Shown piece by piece: positions 27,063 through 36,257 of a DNA stretch of 64,000 bases. Made by a program: the position numbers and the translations under genes. The stretch spans positions 1 to 64,000 of the forward strand of contig CAZYBE010000001.1 in the NCBI GenBank assembly GCA_964645765.1, in the 5' to 3' direction. Every line of letters begins with the position of its first letter. The stretch's first letter is position 1. Under the pieces are notes generated by a model. The model did not search any database and was not told the DNA's origin. It worked only from the letters and a program-made list of their open reading frames with translations. The stretch comes from CAZGMN01 sp964645765 (GTDB lineage Bacteria; Acidobacteriota; Aminicenantia; Aminicenantales; Aminicenantaceae).

Positions 27063-27120
27063 CGGTACTCCTTTTTTCGAGTATATATAGCATATTTTTC
27101 CCGTCAAGGACAATAAGAAG

Positions 27121-27774
27121 CTACCCATAAAAACTGTCCGCCCTCTCATCCAGCTCGACCAAATAACGCTCAATCGTGCGGCGCAACGCCTCCAGCTCAT
27201 CCTCGCTCAAGTCAGGAGGAACGGTAAAATGCTCTCCATAGATGGCAACCACTTTAGAAAACGGATAAAACATTAAGAATTTATCCCAGCTCTTCAAAAA
27301 CTTTTTTTTGGAGGTCGAGAAGGTGAAAGGGACGAGAACAGCCCCACTCTCCTGGGCAAGCTTTATTCCCCCAAGCTTCATCTCCCGATTAGGCCCTCGA
27401 GGACCGTCAGGAACGATTATCAGCTCCCCTCCGCTCTGAAGCTCTTTTATCATCTCGCTCCAGGCTTTAATGATGGCATGAGAGCCTGAGCCCCTTAGAA
27501 TCTTGTACCCCCACCTGAACATGACTTGGGCGGCTATCTCTCCATCCTTGCTGGGGCTGATGAGAGGCATAATTCCTCTGCGGCGAAAAAAATAAGGGAC
27601 GATAAAAATCCGTCCGTGCCAGACCAAAAAAATTACAGGCTTCCCTTCTTCTCTCAATCTCTTGTAGTCTTCTTCTCCGACGATTTTCATCCGTGTGGAT
27701 TTCGCCCACAGCCACAAAACCATTTTCCCCAAGGCGCCGACGAACTTCCAGCGTAGATTCTCGAGAAAAGACAT
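27121..27774 (-). CDS. DUF374 lysophospholipid-acyltransferase-like protein
   Basis: A 217-residue protein starting at ATG 27774; the longer TTG start adds only two residues. It has a membrane-anchoring N-terminus, then VIFLVWHGR and ISPSKDGE, and later VPDGPRGPNREMKLGGIKLAQESGA. This is the DUF374 branch of the PlsC/LpxL acyltransferase superfamily, where the usual HxxxxD is replaced by H-G-R...D. It probably acylates lipid A or a phospholipid at the inner membrane. The substrate is not defined. It lies downstream of the symporter gene. Confidence 0.88.
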   Translation of the reverse strand: MSFLENLRWKFVGALGKMVLWLWAKSTRMKIVGEEDYKRLREEGKPVIFLVWHGRIFIVPYFFRRRGIMPLISPSKDGEIAAQVMFRWGYKILRGSGSHAIIKAWSEMIKELQSGGELIIVPDGPRGPNREMKLGGIKLAQESGAVLVPFTFSTSKKKFLKSWDKFLMFYPFSKVVAIYGEHFTVPPDLSEDELEALRRTIERYLVELDERADSFYG

Positions 27775-27801
27775 CGGCAAAAATCATACATCAAATAAAG
27801 G

Positions 27802-27837
27802 GGACAGGCTACTTTTTTCTAAGAAAGTGGCCTGTCC
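27802..27837. terminator. inverted repeat between symporter and acyltransferase genes
   Basis: ggacaggctactttttt (27802-27818) pairs with aagaaagtggcctgtcc (27821-27837), with 15 of 17 positions complementary. It overlaps the symporter stop codon. On the plus strand it is followed by a T-run; on the minus strand the T-run is weaker, so terminator strength for the minus-strand symporter is uncertain. Confidence 0.5.
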
Positions 27838-29300
27838 TTTTTTCCCCATTTCTCAATAGCTAAACCAGCGATAAATCCCACGAGGCCTAATCCCAGACCG
27901 TAGGGAACAGAGAAAGGCCAGGGAATCCAGTTCAGCGGAAGGAGCTTCATCTCAGACAAAAACCCGAGTGAAGAAAAGCCTCCTCCAAAAACAAGGCTCA
28001 GAAGGCCGGCAAGGGGAAATTTTCTCTTAATAAAAATCATAGCCATGCCTGGAATAAAAAGACCTTCTGCCATAATTTCCGAGGCAAGGCCGAGGGTTTT
28101 CAAGATACTCTGAAACCTGGCCGCAACGAGAAAAGCGAGCCCGCCGACAAGCAAAGTCGAGAGGCGACTGGCAAAAATAATCCCTTTTTCCCTGCTTAAA
28201 GGAAAGAGTTGCTGCCAGACATCTCGAGTCAGAGAAAGCGCCCCGGTGTTGATGGCTGCAGCCATGGTTGACATAATTGCTGCTACCACACCCACAAAAA
28301 GAACTCCTCTTAAAAAGAATCCGCTGCTCGAGGAGATGATCTCAGAGTAGAGAGGGTTGGCAAGTTTTCGAGAAGCAAAGAGGGGCAGAGAGAGCATGCC
28401 GGTCAAAACCACAGTCCCGTAGAGGAGGAAAAAAGTCACCGATGCAGAAAAGAGGGCTCCCCGGGCATCCTGGACGGTGCGAGCGGCTTTAATTCTCTGC
28501 CAGGCAATCGGCGAGATGGTCCAGGCCAGAGTGAAAGAAAGAACAATCAGGATGTTCTTTTTGAAGTCAAAGAAAAAATTGAAATACTGGCTTTTGCCTA
28601 GTCTTGAAGCGAGGAGAGAAACATCTTTTAGTGATGAAAGGCCGAAAAGAAAAAAGAGAAGGCTGAAAAGGCCGGCGACAATGAGAAAAAACTTGATACC
28701 GTCGGCAATGGCGACAGAACGAAGGCCTCCGAAGATAGAATAGATGAGCACCACAGCTGTTCCTAAAGCCAAGCTCTTGAGGTAAGACGTGCCCAAGAAG
28801 GACTTCAAGAAATGGCCGATGGCGACCATCTGGGATGCGGCCAGGACCGCCATGTACCAGATGACCAGCAGCGAAGCAAGATGACGAACAGCCCGGCCAT
28901 AGCGCATCTCGACCAGGTCGGGCAGGGAGACTAAGGGCAGCTGCCGGATCGGCCGGACTAAAAAAAGGCCGAGAAAAAGGACTGTCAGCATGGCGGGCAC
29001 TCCCATAATCCAGAATGAGCTCAAACCTGCTTCATAGGCCTGGTCAGAAGAGACCAGAGTCGATGTTGCCCCGAACCAGGAAGCACAAAGCGTCAAATAG
29101 ACTAAAAAGCCAGAAAGATTTCTGGAGGCGAGAAAAAAATCGACAATATCCTTCATCCTCTTTGAGAAAATGAAGCTCATGAGGAGGAGAAAGGCGATGT
29201 AGGCAAGAAAAATAAAGAAAAACTCAACCTTCACAGCGCCACTTATAGCAAAAACCCCTCTTGCTTGGCAAATTATTTCAATTTTTGGAGACCATTTCAT
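27819..29300 (-). CDS. sodium:solute symporter (SSS family)
   Basis: A 493-residue membrane protein with about 13 hydrophobic helices and the SSS pattern FFLASRNLSGFLVYLTLCASWFGA near 50-75 (Na+/substrate site in the unwound first helix). The substrate is unknown (sugars, amino acids, proline and short acids are possible). The start is uncertain: ATG 29300 lies 4 bases from the end of a repeat and has no ribosome-binding site. GTG 29234, directly before the first hydrophobic segment, is an alternative. Confidence 0.88.
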   Translation of the reverse strand: MKWSPKIEIICQARGVFAISGAVKVEFFFIFLAYIAFLLLMSFIFSKRMKDIVDFFLASRNLSGFLVYLTLCASWFGATSTLVSSDQAYEAGLSSFWIMGVPAMLTVLFLGLFLVRPIRQLPLVSLPDLVEMRYGRAVRHLASLLVIWYMAVLAASQMVAIGHFLKSFLGTSYLKSLALGTAVVLIYSIFGGLRSVAIADGIKFFLIVAGLFSLLFFLFGLSSLKDVSLLASRLGKSQYFNFFFDFKKNILIVLSFTLAWTISPIAWQRIKAARTVQDARGALFSASVTFFLLYGTVVLTGMLSLPLFASRKLANPLYSEIISSSSGFFLRGVLFVGVVAAIMSTMAAAINTGALSLTRDVWQQLFPLSREKGIIFASRLSTLLVGGLAFLVAARFQSILKTLGLASEIMAEGLFIPGMAMIFIKRKFPLAGLLSLVFGGGFSSLGFLSEMKLLPLNWIPWPFSVPYGLGLGLVGFIAGLAIEKWGKKDRPLS

Positions 29301-29303
29301 TAT

Positions 29304-29573
29304 CCGTGATATTAAAACGACTGCGAGGGTGAGGGTTTGGAGGTGAGGAGTCCCCTATGATGCTCAGGCCAGCGGGCTCAAAAACACGCAACTTTTGCCC
29401 CAGCGAGGCAAAAGTTGCTCGGTTTCAGGCTTCGCTCTCCTCTCCTTCGGAGAGGAACCATGCCCGCTCAGCCTTCAAACGATTTTTTCACCCGTTGGCC
29501 TTCGCAGGTACTATTTTCCTCGCTGGGGAAAATCAGCGTGCTCCGAACCTCCAAACCCTCACCCATATCACGG
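29304..29573. repeat. full-length dispersed structured repeat (element F, variant arms)
   Basis: Outer arms ccgtgatat (29304-29312) and atatcacgg (29565-29573) enclose a second perfect inverted repeat, gggtgagggtttggagg (29327-29343) with its complement at 29548-29564. The core hairpin is gcaacttttg (29388-29397) / caaaagttgc (29409-29418). A second hairpin, cctctccttcggagagg, follows in the conserved tract. This accounts for nearly all of the 333-base gap between the symporter and LolA genes. Confidence 0.85.
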
Positions 29574-29633
29574 AATTAGGGATGCTTCCTGGCCTTCGCC
29601 ATCACAATCTTAATATGCTATAATTCAGCTGCG

Positions 29634-30284
29634 ATGAAGAGCCTAATTTGCGTGCTGCTCCTTTCTCTGCTCGGCTTTTCTCAGACTGTGGAAGAGGTGG
29701 CACTTAAAGCAGAAGGAAAGCTCCGTTCTGTCCAATCTATCCAAGCTAATTTCGAACAAACGCTTTACCCCTCCTCTCTCTCCACGCCTTTAAAAGAAAG
29801 AGGAAAGTTCTACTTTAAAAAGCCGGATTTTATGAGATGGGAGTATAAAGATCCGGAGGAAAAAATTTTTATCTATAAAGAAGACGCATTCCTCATCTAC
29901 TATCCCGAAGACAAAGAGCTTATCAAGAGTGCGACGTCAAAAGAGATTTATGAGTCAGAAGTCCTCTCTCTCCTTTCAGGCAAGAAAAGCTTCTTGAATA
30001 ATTACCTTGTCGAGTTCAGCCCTTTCCCTTCTGAGAATCAAAACACCTGGAAATTGAAATTGACTCCGAAGGAGGAGGACGAATACTCATCCATCCTCCT
30101 CGAAATCGACGAAAAAAGCTGGCTCATCCGAAAAGCCATTTTTTTTGACTGGAGCGGCAACAAATCTGAATTTCATTTCTCCCAAATAAAGACTAACCTC
30201 CCATTCCCTCAAAAGCTGTTTGAACTCGAATTGCCTGCGGACGTTGAGATTTTCACAGATGGACCGGTCAAGAAGAGCAAATAA
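29634..30284 (+). CDS. lolA: LolA-like periplasmic outer-membrane lipoprotein carrier
   Basis: A 216-residue protein with a short signal peptide (about 1-17). The LolA fold pattern is SVQSIQANFEQTLY...ERGKFYFKKPDFMRWEYKDPEEKIFIYKED. LolA ferries lipoproteins from LolCDE to the outer membrane. No other lol gene is nearby. It is followed by an ECF sigma factor gene on the same strand with a gap of about 64 bases. Divergent LolA-fold proteins exist with other roles, so the exact function is inferred. Confidence 0.8.
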   Translation: MKSLICVLLLSLLGFSQTVEEVALKAEGKLRSVQSIQANFEQTLYPSSLSTPLKERGKFYFKKPDFMRWEYKDPEEKIFIYKEDAFLIYYPEDKELIKSATSKEIYESEVLSLLSGKKSFLNNYLVEFSPFPSENQNTWKLKLTPKEEDEYSSILLEIDEKSWLIRKAIFFDWSGNKSEFHFSQIKTNLPFPQKLFELELPADVEIFTDGPVKKSK

Positions 30285-30348
30285 AGCCAAAAAAAATCCC
30301 CTGGCAAAACCTTTCCCTTCTTTTTCCGTATCAACTCTTGAGGACAGG

Positions 30349-30921
30349 ATGTCCTCCATGGATGAAGATAAGAAACTCGTTGAAAGAACGATCAAAGGCG
30401 AGAAGGAGGCCTTTGAATTGATCATCCGCAAGTATCAACGGCCCTTGTTCAACTCCATCGGACGAATGGTTGGAGAAAGGGAGCTCGCCCTTGAATTCAC
30501 CCAAGACGTGTTCTTAAAAACATACTCCTCGCTTCATACTTATCAGCCTCAGTACAAATTCAGCACCTGGCTTTTCAAAATTGCCTCAAATTATGTTATC
30601 GATTTCTGGCGAAAGAAAAAAATCAACACTCTCTCCCTCGATGAACGGCAAGGCTCAAATGGCCACAACTGCGCTCTTGCGGTCGCAGCCGATGAAAAAT
30701 CTATTATCCAGAAGTTCGAGATATCCCAGTTAAGGACAAAGATTGAAGATGTTTTAAAAGAGGTGCCTCCTCCGCTGAGAGAAGTCTTCATCTGGAGGCA
30801 CATCAACGAGCTCAGCTATGAGGAGATTGCGGAAATCAAAGGCTTGCCTGTCGGCACGGTCAAGACCAGAGTCTTTCAAGCCAAAGAATTAATCCGAAAG
30901 CTTCTGGAGGGAAAAAAATGA
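30349..30921 (+). CDS. ECF-type RNA polymerase sigma factor
   Basis: A 190-residue sigma factor. The start at ATG 30349 is preferred: it has a GAGG-type site upstream, and the region upstream of it encodes a low-complexity basic stretch. ATG 30358 is also possible. Region 2 is AFELIIRKYQRPLFNSIGRMVGERELALEFTQDVF and continues to FSTWLFKIASNYVIDFWR. Region 4 is LREVFIWRHINELSYEEIAEIKGLPVGTVKTRVFQAKELI. The zinc-finger anti-sigma gene overlaps it by 4 bases, a standard sigma/anti-sigma pair. Confidence 0.93.
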   Translation: MSSMDEDKKLVERTIKGEKEAFELIIRKYQRPLFNSIGRMVGERELALEFTQDVFLKTYSSLHTYQPQYKFSTWLFKIASNYVIDFWRKKKINTLSLDERQGSNGHNCALAVAADEKSIIQKFEISQLRTKIEDVLKEVPPPLREVFIWRHINELSYEEIAEIKGLPVGTVKTRVFQAKELIRKLLEGKK

Positions 30922-31496
30922 AGTGCCTCAGCATTGAGCAGATTTATTTCTACATCGAGAAGGAGCTTTCGCCGGCTCGAAACAGGGAAATCAAGGAGCA
31001 TCTCGCTACCTGTCAAAAATGCAGGAATGCCTTTGAGGAGAGGAAGCTTCTGGTCAAGGCAGCGAATAGCCTGCCTCTCTGGGAAACGCCTCCGGAGTTC
31101 ACCCGGAAAGTCATGGCCAGAATTGGCCCGGTCAAAACCCTTCCCTCTGCCTGGATAAAAGCCGCAGCCGCAGCTCTGGCTTCAATCTCAGTGACGCTTC
31201 TCGTCATGTATCTTGCCACCGGTCAGAATCTTTCAACTCTCCTCCTCGGGTTGAATCATGGCCTATGGAATTATGTCAGGAGTTTTCTGCCGGCCCTGCT
31301 CAAACTCTTCAAGGTCACTTCGCTCATTTTCGGAGTCATTCAGCAATTTACAGGATATTTGCTCAAGGCATTTTCCTGGTTGAAAGCATTAACCAGTTTT
31401 CAAATCCAGTTGACCATTTCCATAATCGCCGTTATTTCGATTGCCATCCTTATCTATGGCATAAAAAGAATAATACTCATTGGAGAAAAAACATGA
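30918..31496 (+). CDS. membrane-bound zinc-finger anti-sigma factor
   Basis: A 192-residue protein starting at an ATGA overlap with the sigma gene. The N-terminal anti-sigma zinc finger has H-x3-C-x2-C (His28, Cys32, Cys35). Membrane segments are predicted at about 74-94 and 160-185. By family knowledge it would hold the ECF sigma factor inactive at the membrane until a signal releases it. It is translationally coupled to the next gene by another ATGA overlap. Confidence 0.88.
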   Translation: MKCLSIEQIYFYIEKELSPARNREIKEHLATCQKCRNAFEERKLLVKAANSLPLWETPPEFTRKVMARIGPVKTLPSAWIKAAAAALASISVTLLVMYLATGQNLSTLLLGLNHGLWNYVRSFLPALLKLFKVTSLIFGVIQQFTGYLLKAFSWLKALTSFQIQLTISIIAVISIAILIYGIKRIILIGEKT

Positions 31497-32392
31497 AAAA
31501 TAAAATCATATTGGCCCTCTTCCTTTTCTTCCTGGTTTTAAGCCCTCTCTCTCTCCAATGCCAGCAGAGTTTTACCCTGAAAAAAGATATTTATGTCGCT
31601 AAAGATGAAGTCCAGAATAACGTCGTCACTTTTGGGGGAGAGGTCCTTGTCGAAGGAAGAGTCAAAGAAAGCGTTATTGCTTTCGGCGGCAAAATAACCA
31701 TTGCCGGCGAAGTCGGACACTTAGTTTTAGGATTTGGCACAAACATCCTTCTCAAGCCTACGGCAGTCGTCAAAGGAGATGTCGCCTCTTTGGGAGGCAG
31801 CCTCGAGAAAGAGTCAGGCTGCCGTGTCGATGGAGACACGATTTATTTCAAGACGTCGGAAGACACGAAGGAGCTGCTCAAGGAAGGTTTAAAAGGCATC
31901 TTGTCCATCTCCCTCTTTCCCATCTTCTTGATTTTTAAATTGCTCTCACTCTCCATCTGGTTGCTCCTCGGAGTGCTCATGGCCGTGCTCTTCCCCCGCC
32001 AGATTTCTTCTGCCTCCAACCAGATCAGAAAATCTTTCTTGTCCGTCTTTGCCATCGGCTTTGTCGCCATCATCATTTTCACCGGCCTGGCGGTCTTCTC
32101 CGCTCTTCTCTGCCTGATCTTGATCGGAATCCCCATGCTCCTGGCACTTATCTTCCTTGTCATCGTCATCCAAATCTTCGCCCGGGTTACCGTTTTCTAC
32201 TTCTTCGGCGAAAGCCTTATGGCCGCCTTCGGAAAAAGCAAGCCCTCAGCCATCGCCGCTATACTCCTTGGCCTGGTTCTGGTCAGCCTCATCACCTTCA
32301 TCCCAATCCTCGGTCTTCTCATCTCTTTCTTCCTGAGCATTATCGGCTGGGGAGCGACCTTAAAGACAAAGTTCGGAACAAAAGAGGGCTGA
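31493..32392 (+). CDS. polymer-forming (bactofilin-like) repeat plus membrane protein
   Basis: A 299-residue protein; the start at ATG 31493 overlaps the anti-sigma stop by 4 bases. There is a signal peptide, then a short beta-helix-like repeat region (about 25-115: VVTFGGEVLVEGRVKESVIAFGGKITIAGEV). The second half has four hydrophobic helices. Such proteins accompany ECF sigma pairs in several phyla and may sense or repair envelope stress. That link is inferred from the coupled operon only. Confidence 0.75.
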   Translation: MKNKIILALFLFFLVLSPLSLQCQQSFTLKKDIYVAKDEVQNNVVTFGGEVLVEGRVKESVIAFGGKITIAGEVGHLVLGFGTNILLKPTAVVKGDVASLGGSLEKESGCRVDGDTIYFKTSEDTKELLKEGLKGILSISLFPIFLIFKLLSLSIWLLLGVLMAVLFPRQISSASNQIRKSFLSVFAIGFVAIIIFTGLAVFSALLCLILIGIPMLLALIFLVIVIQIFARVTVFYFFGESLMAAFGKSKPSAIAAILLGLVLVSLITFIPILGLLISFFLSIIGWGATLKTKFGTKEG

Positions 32393-32406
32393 TTCAGCGG
32401 CGAAAG

Positions 32407-34185
32407 CTATCGGCTTCCGTTGAGACGCGCGGCCAATCGGTCATATTCCTGCCAAATCTCGTAAGGGATGTGTCTTCGGAACTGTGATAAAAATTCCTTA
32501 ATCTCCCGCAGCTCCGGCTGCCACTCGCTGGGGTTAATCTCAAAAAGCTTTTCCAGCCTGTCTGCAGGGATGCTCAATCCTTCAAGCGTTAAATCTTTGA
32601 TATTTGGAACGAGGCCCAGAGGAGTCTCCCTTGCGCCAACGCGATTATTGACTCTATCGACAATCCATTTCAACACCCTTGCATTATCACCGAAGCCGGG
32701 CCAGATGAATTTCCCTTTCTCGTCCACCATGAACCAGTTCACTGCATATATCCTTGGGGGACGGCTCAACAATCGCCCGATATTAATCCAGTGCCGGAAA
32801 TAATCGCCCATATTGTAGCCGCAGAAGGGAAGCATGGCCATCGGGTCTCTTCTCAGGACGCCGACCTCGCCAGCCGCGGCCGCTGTTGTTTCCGAGCCAG
32901 TCCTTGCTCCCATGAAAACTCCATGAGGCCAATTGAAAGCCTCTGCCACGAGAGGAATGAGGCGAGAACGCCTGCCGCCCAGGATAATGGCCGAGATGGG
33001 GACACCTTTGAAGTTGTCGAATTCTTTGGAGAGAGTGGGGCAATTATAAAGGGAAACCGTAAACCGGGAGTTGGGGTGGGCTGCTTTTGTCTTTTTCGAA
33101 GGGTCCCACGGCTTTCCCTGCCAGTCCACCAAGTTTCTGGAAAGTGGGTCATCAAACCCCTCCCACCAAGGCTCGTTGGTCTTCAGGTCGAGGGCAGTGT
33201 TGGTGAAAATCGTCGGGTAAAAATTCGAAGCTTTTAACGTCCTGATCATGTTGGGGTTTGTTTTCATCGATGTCCCGGGTGCAACACCGAAAAACCCGGA
33301 TTCGGGGTTGATCGCATAGAGCCTGCCGTCAGGGCCGATATTCAGCCAGGCGATATCGTCCCCAATGGTCCAGACTCTGTATTCAGGAAGAGCAGACTCG
33401 AGCATGGCCAGGTTCGTTTTCCCGCAGGCAGAAGGCATGGCAGCAGTCATATAGGTGATGTTTCCGTGAAGGTCTTCAACGCCGATGATGACCATATGCT
33501 CGGCCAGCCAGCCGTATCGATATCCAAGCCAGGAGGCAATCCTCAGCGAGAAGCATTTCTTTCCCAGAAGGGCATTTCCACCATAGCCCGAGCCGATACT
33601 CCAGACCAAGTTGTCGTCCGGAAAATGCATGATGAAGCGTTTGTTAGGGTCGAAATCTCCGACAGAATGAAAACCCCTGACGAAATTATCATGTTTACCG
33701 ATCTTTTCCACGATGCATTTTCCCATGCGGGTCATGATTCGCATGCTGAGCGCGACGTAAGAGACGTCTGTAAGCTGCACACAGGCTTTCGAATAAGGGG
33801 AATCCGGATGGCCCATCATGTAGGGCAAGACATACATTGTTTTTCCCTGCATGCATCCTTTGGAGAGCTTCGTCAGCAGGTCTTTCGCTTTTTTCGGATT
33901 CATCCAGTTGTTGTTAGGGCCTGTGGTCTCTTTTTCAGGATGACAAACGTAAGTTAAATGCTCGGTGCGAGCCACATCTGTCGGATGGCTGCGATGAAGA
34001 TAGGATTTGGGCCAGGCCTGCTGGTTCAGCTCATAAAAGATATCATGCCGGCCAATTTTCTCCTCCTTCATTCCCATCTCAATAAGCCGGCGTGCTTCTC
34101 CTTCTGAGCCATCACACCAATAAATGTTTCTCGGTTTGGTGAGGCGCGCCTGCTCCTCAACCCATTCTTCAAGTGGAGTCGTCAT
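32407..34185 (-). CDS. pckG: phosphoenolpyruvate carboxykinase (GTP)
   Basis: Interconverts oxaloacetate + GTP with phosphoenolpyruvate + CO2 + GDP. The 592 residues match the GTP-dependent family. Visible are the P-loop segment MPSACGKTNLAML, then WTIGDDIAWL (metal site), NPESGFFGVAPGTS, TNEPWWEG and FCGYNMGDYFRHW. An AAGGAGAT lies about a dozen bases before the ATG. It is convergent with the polymer-forming gene, only 14 bases away. It probably serves gluconeogenesis or CO2 fixation alongside citrate synthase. Confidence 0.97.
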   Translation of the reverse strand: MTTPLEEWVEEQARLTKPRNIYWCDGSEGEARRLIEMGMKEEKIGRHDIFYELNQQAWPKSYLHRSHPTDVARTEHLTYVCHPEKETTGPNNNWMNPKKAKDLLTKLSKGCMQGKTMYVLPYMMGHPDSPYSKACVQLTDVSYVALSMRIMTRMGKCIVEKIGKHDNFVRGFHSVGDFDPNKRFIMHFPDDNLVWSIGSGYGGNALLGKKCFSLRIASWLGYRYGWLAEHMVIIGVEDLHGNITYMTAAMPSACGKTNLAMLESALPEYRVWTIGDDIAWLNIGPDGRLYAINPESGFFGVAPGTSMKTNPNMIRTLKASNFYPTIFTNTALDLKTNEPWWEGFDDPLSRNLVDWQGKPWDPSKKTKAAHPNSRFTVSLYNCPTLSKEFDNFKGVPISAIILGGRRSRLIPLVAEAFNWPHGVFMGARTGSETTAAAAGEVGVLRRDPMAMLPFCGYNMGDYFRHWINIGRLLSRPPRIYAVNWFMVDEKGKFIWPGFGDNARVLKWIVDRVNNRVGARETPLGLVPNIKDLTLEGLSIPADRLEKLFEINPSEWQPELREIKEFLSQFRRHIPYEIWQEYDRLAARLNGSR

Positions 34186-34294
34186 ACTCTATCTCATCTC
34201 CTTGAGAAAGACGAATAGCATAGCACAAAAATTTTGTCAAAAGCCCAGTCATCAATTTTATTAAGGAAGCATGCGGAAATCCATAATAAGAGCC

Positions 34295-34417
34295 GGGTCA
34301 GGCTGGATGCTTGAGAAAACCGTTTGAAGGCTGCGGCTTAATGGCTCGAAAACACGCCATTCAGCCTCCGCAAGTGGGCAAAGCCTGCGTGTTTTCGAAA
34401 GCATCCAGCCTGACCCA
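34295..34417. repeat. short dispersed structured repeat without the core tract (element G)
   Basis: A perfect 18-base inverted repeat, gggtcaggctggatgctt (34295-34312) with its complement at 34400-34417, bounds 123 bases. It contains gagaaaaccgtttgaaggctg and a nested pair cgaaaacacg / cgtgttttcg. The core hairpin of elements E, F, H and I is missing. It lies in the 369-base gap before the SPFH gene; the rest of that gap holds the promoter. Confidence 0.75.
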
Positions 34418-34461
34418 TAACCAGGTTTTCTATCACGGAAAAAAGATGCTATCATTTCTTG

Positions 34462-34490
34462 TTGACATCTAGGACAATCTGTCCTATTTT
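34462..34490 (+). promoter_or_regulatory. predicted promoter of the SPFH gene with an internal palindromic operator
   Basis: TTGACA at 34462-34467, a 17-base spacer, then TATTTT at 34485-34490. Between -35 and -10 lies taggacaatctgtccta (34470-34486), a perfect 7-3-7 palindrome. That position is typical for a repressor that blocks RNA polymerase. The regulator is unknown. Confidence 0.6.
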
Positions 34491-34554
34491 TTAACAAATC
34501 AATCTCTTAGGTGAAAAAGGCATTTACTATAAAATCCCTTTTTAAGGAGGTCAC

Positions 34555-35505
34555 ATGATTGGATATCTTTTTGCCTTTATTTTGGGAGCTTTGGCCGTGA
34601 TTTTCCTCATCTCAAAGAGAGGGCGTGCGGGTGGCGGTGCTTTTGGCAACTTTATTAGAGGGGGCGCCAGGTTGATCCTCACCGCCATAATTGTTTTGAT
34701 CCTCATCGCTGTATTGGCTCAGTCTTTGACCATTATCCAAGCAGGCACAGTGGGAGTCGTCAAACGGCTGGGCGCAGTCCATCGTGAGTTGTCACCTGGA
34801 TTACACTTCATCTTTCCTTTACTCGACAAAGTCGTTGTTTATCCGACAATTAAAAAAACCTACGAGGCCTCTGACATTCCGGCATCGAGCAAGGCAGACT
34901 TCCCCGACATTATCATTACCGCGCTCAGCTCTGATGGCCAGCAAATCAAGGTGGGCATCACAGCCCGGTTCATGATTCAACCGGGCAAAGCCGCCTGGAT
35001 TCTGCAGAATCTGGGAACAGAAGAGGAATATGTGGAAAAAGTGGTTAAGACTGAGATTCGTGGCTCCGGACGGCGGGTGCCGACTAAATTTTCCGCTTAC
35101 GACCTCTACACCAAGCTCAGCTATGAAGCCCAACAAGTTCTTTTTGACGAGATTGCCCCTAAATTTGATAAGAACGGCCTCATCCTTGACGAATTGGTTC
35201 TGAGGAATATCACCTTCACGGCTGAGTATGCCAAAACACTGGAGGAGAAACAGATCGCCCTGGAGAATATCACCACTGAAAAAAACAAGCTGGAGCAGGA
35301 AAAGATTCGAAAGGAGCAAAAGATTGTGTCTGCTGAAGGGGATGCGAAGAGTATTGAAATCCGGCAGGCTGCTTTGAGCAAAAATCCAACCATTATCCAG
35401 TGGGAATTCGTGCAGAGGCTGGCTCCGAATATCCAGTGGGGCATTCTGCCGCAAAACATAGTGCCCTTTGTGAATCTTCAGGCGTTGACCGGCGCACAGA
35501 AATAA
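34555..35505 (+). CDS. prohibitin/SPFH-domain membrane protein
   Basis: A 316-residue protein with AAGGAGG shortly before the ATG. Two hydrophobic stretches (about 2-20 and 40-62) precede the SPFH domain (VVKRLGAVHRELSPGLHFIFPLLDKV to TAEYAKTLEEKQIA). A charged coiled coil rich in Glu, Lys and Gln follows (about 230-285). The likely roles are membrane microdomain scaffolding or protease regulation (HflKC/prohibitin-like). It is likely cotranscribed with the YhhN gene or alone. Its promoter carries a palindrome. Confidence 0.9.
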   Translation: MIGYLFAFILGALAVIFLISKRGRAGGGAFGNFIRGGARLILTAIIVLILIAVLAQSLTIIQAGTVGVVKRLGAVHRELSPGLHFIFPLLDKVVVYPTIKKTYEASDIPASSKADFPDIIITALSSDGQQIKVGITARFMIQPGKAAWILQNLGTEEEYVEKVVKTEIRGSGRRVPTKFSAYDLYTKLSYEAQQVLFDEIAPKFDKNGLILDELVLRNITFTAEYAKTLEEKQIALENITTEKNKLEQEKIRKEQKIVSAEGDAKSIEIRQAALSKNPTIIQWEFVQRLAPNIQWGILPQNIVPFVNLQALTGAQK

Positions 35506-35627
35506 AAATTAAAAAGACCAAGCAAAGCTTACGTCTAAGTTTTAGCTTAATCACATTTGCCGTCTCCTGACCCTGTTTGAAGTTCTTTGCCTTTCCCTCT
35601 CTTCTATATTATTTTTGGTTGAAAAAT

Positions 35628-36257
35628 ATGTGGATTATTGCTATTTCGATTTCAGCTCTTTGCTCTGCGACTCTTGTCATCTGGTCTGATTACAAGAAGC
35701 AGAAGCTTCTTGTCTACCTGTTCAAACCTCTGACCATGGTTTTCATCATTGTCCTTCCGCTCCTGGGAAAAGCAGCCTCGACAAATTATAAATGCTTGAT
35801 TCTGAGTGGACTCGGATGCTCGCTTCTGGGAGATATCTTTTTAATGCTTCCGAAAAGACGCTTCATACAGGGTTTGATCAGCTTCTTGATTGCCCATCTT
35901 TTTTACAGCGCAGCTTTCTTATCCGCTATAAGGTTGCGATTTTCAATCTGGCCCATTTTCCCTTTGCTTCTTTATGCACTCATCTTTTTTATGGCTCTCT
36001 CTCGCCACCTGGAGGAAATGAAATTTCCTGTTGTTGCCTATATGCTGGTGATAATTGCTATGGCCTGGCTCGCCGCTCAGCGATACCTCCAAATCAAAGA
36101 AATGAAGCCGCTTCTGGCTTTTATCGGAGCCATTTTATTCGTCATCTCCGATTCTTCACTCGCCGTCAACCAATTTGTCCGAAAGCACCAATTCGGGCAG
36201 GCGCTGACTCTAAGCACATACTTCGCTGCCCAGTGGCTCGTCGCCTGCTCAGTCTGA
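35628..36257 (+). CDS. YhhN/TMEM86-family membrane protein (lysoplasmalogenase-like)
   Basis: A 209-residue integral membrane protein with about 8 helices. Family marks are LVYLFKPLTMVFIIVLPL, SLLGDIFLMLP, PVVAYMLVIIAMAWLAA and GAILFVISDSSLAVNQF (Asp residues in the proposed active site). Animal homologues hydrolyse lysoplasmalogen; the bacterial substrate is unsettled. The start is uncertain: ATG 35628 places the first helix at the N-terminus, while TTG 35577 would add 17 residues. Neither has a clear ribosome-binding site. Confidence 0.82.
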   Translation: MWIIAISISALCSATLVIWSDYKKQKLLVYLFKPLTMVFIIVLPLLGKAASTNYKCLILSGLGCSLLGDIFLMLPKRRFIQGLISFLIAHLFYSAAFLSAIRLRFSIWPIFPLLLYALIFFMALSRHLEEMKFPVVAYMLVIIAMAWLAAQRYLQIKEMKPLLAFIGAILFVISDSSLAVNQFVRKHQFGQALTLSTYFAAQWLVACSV

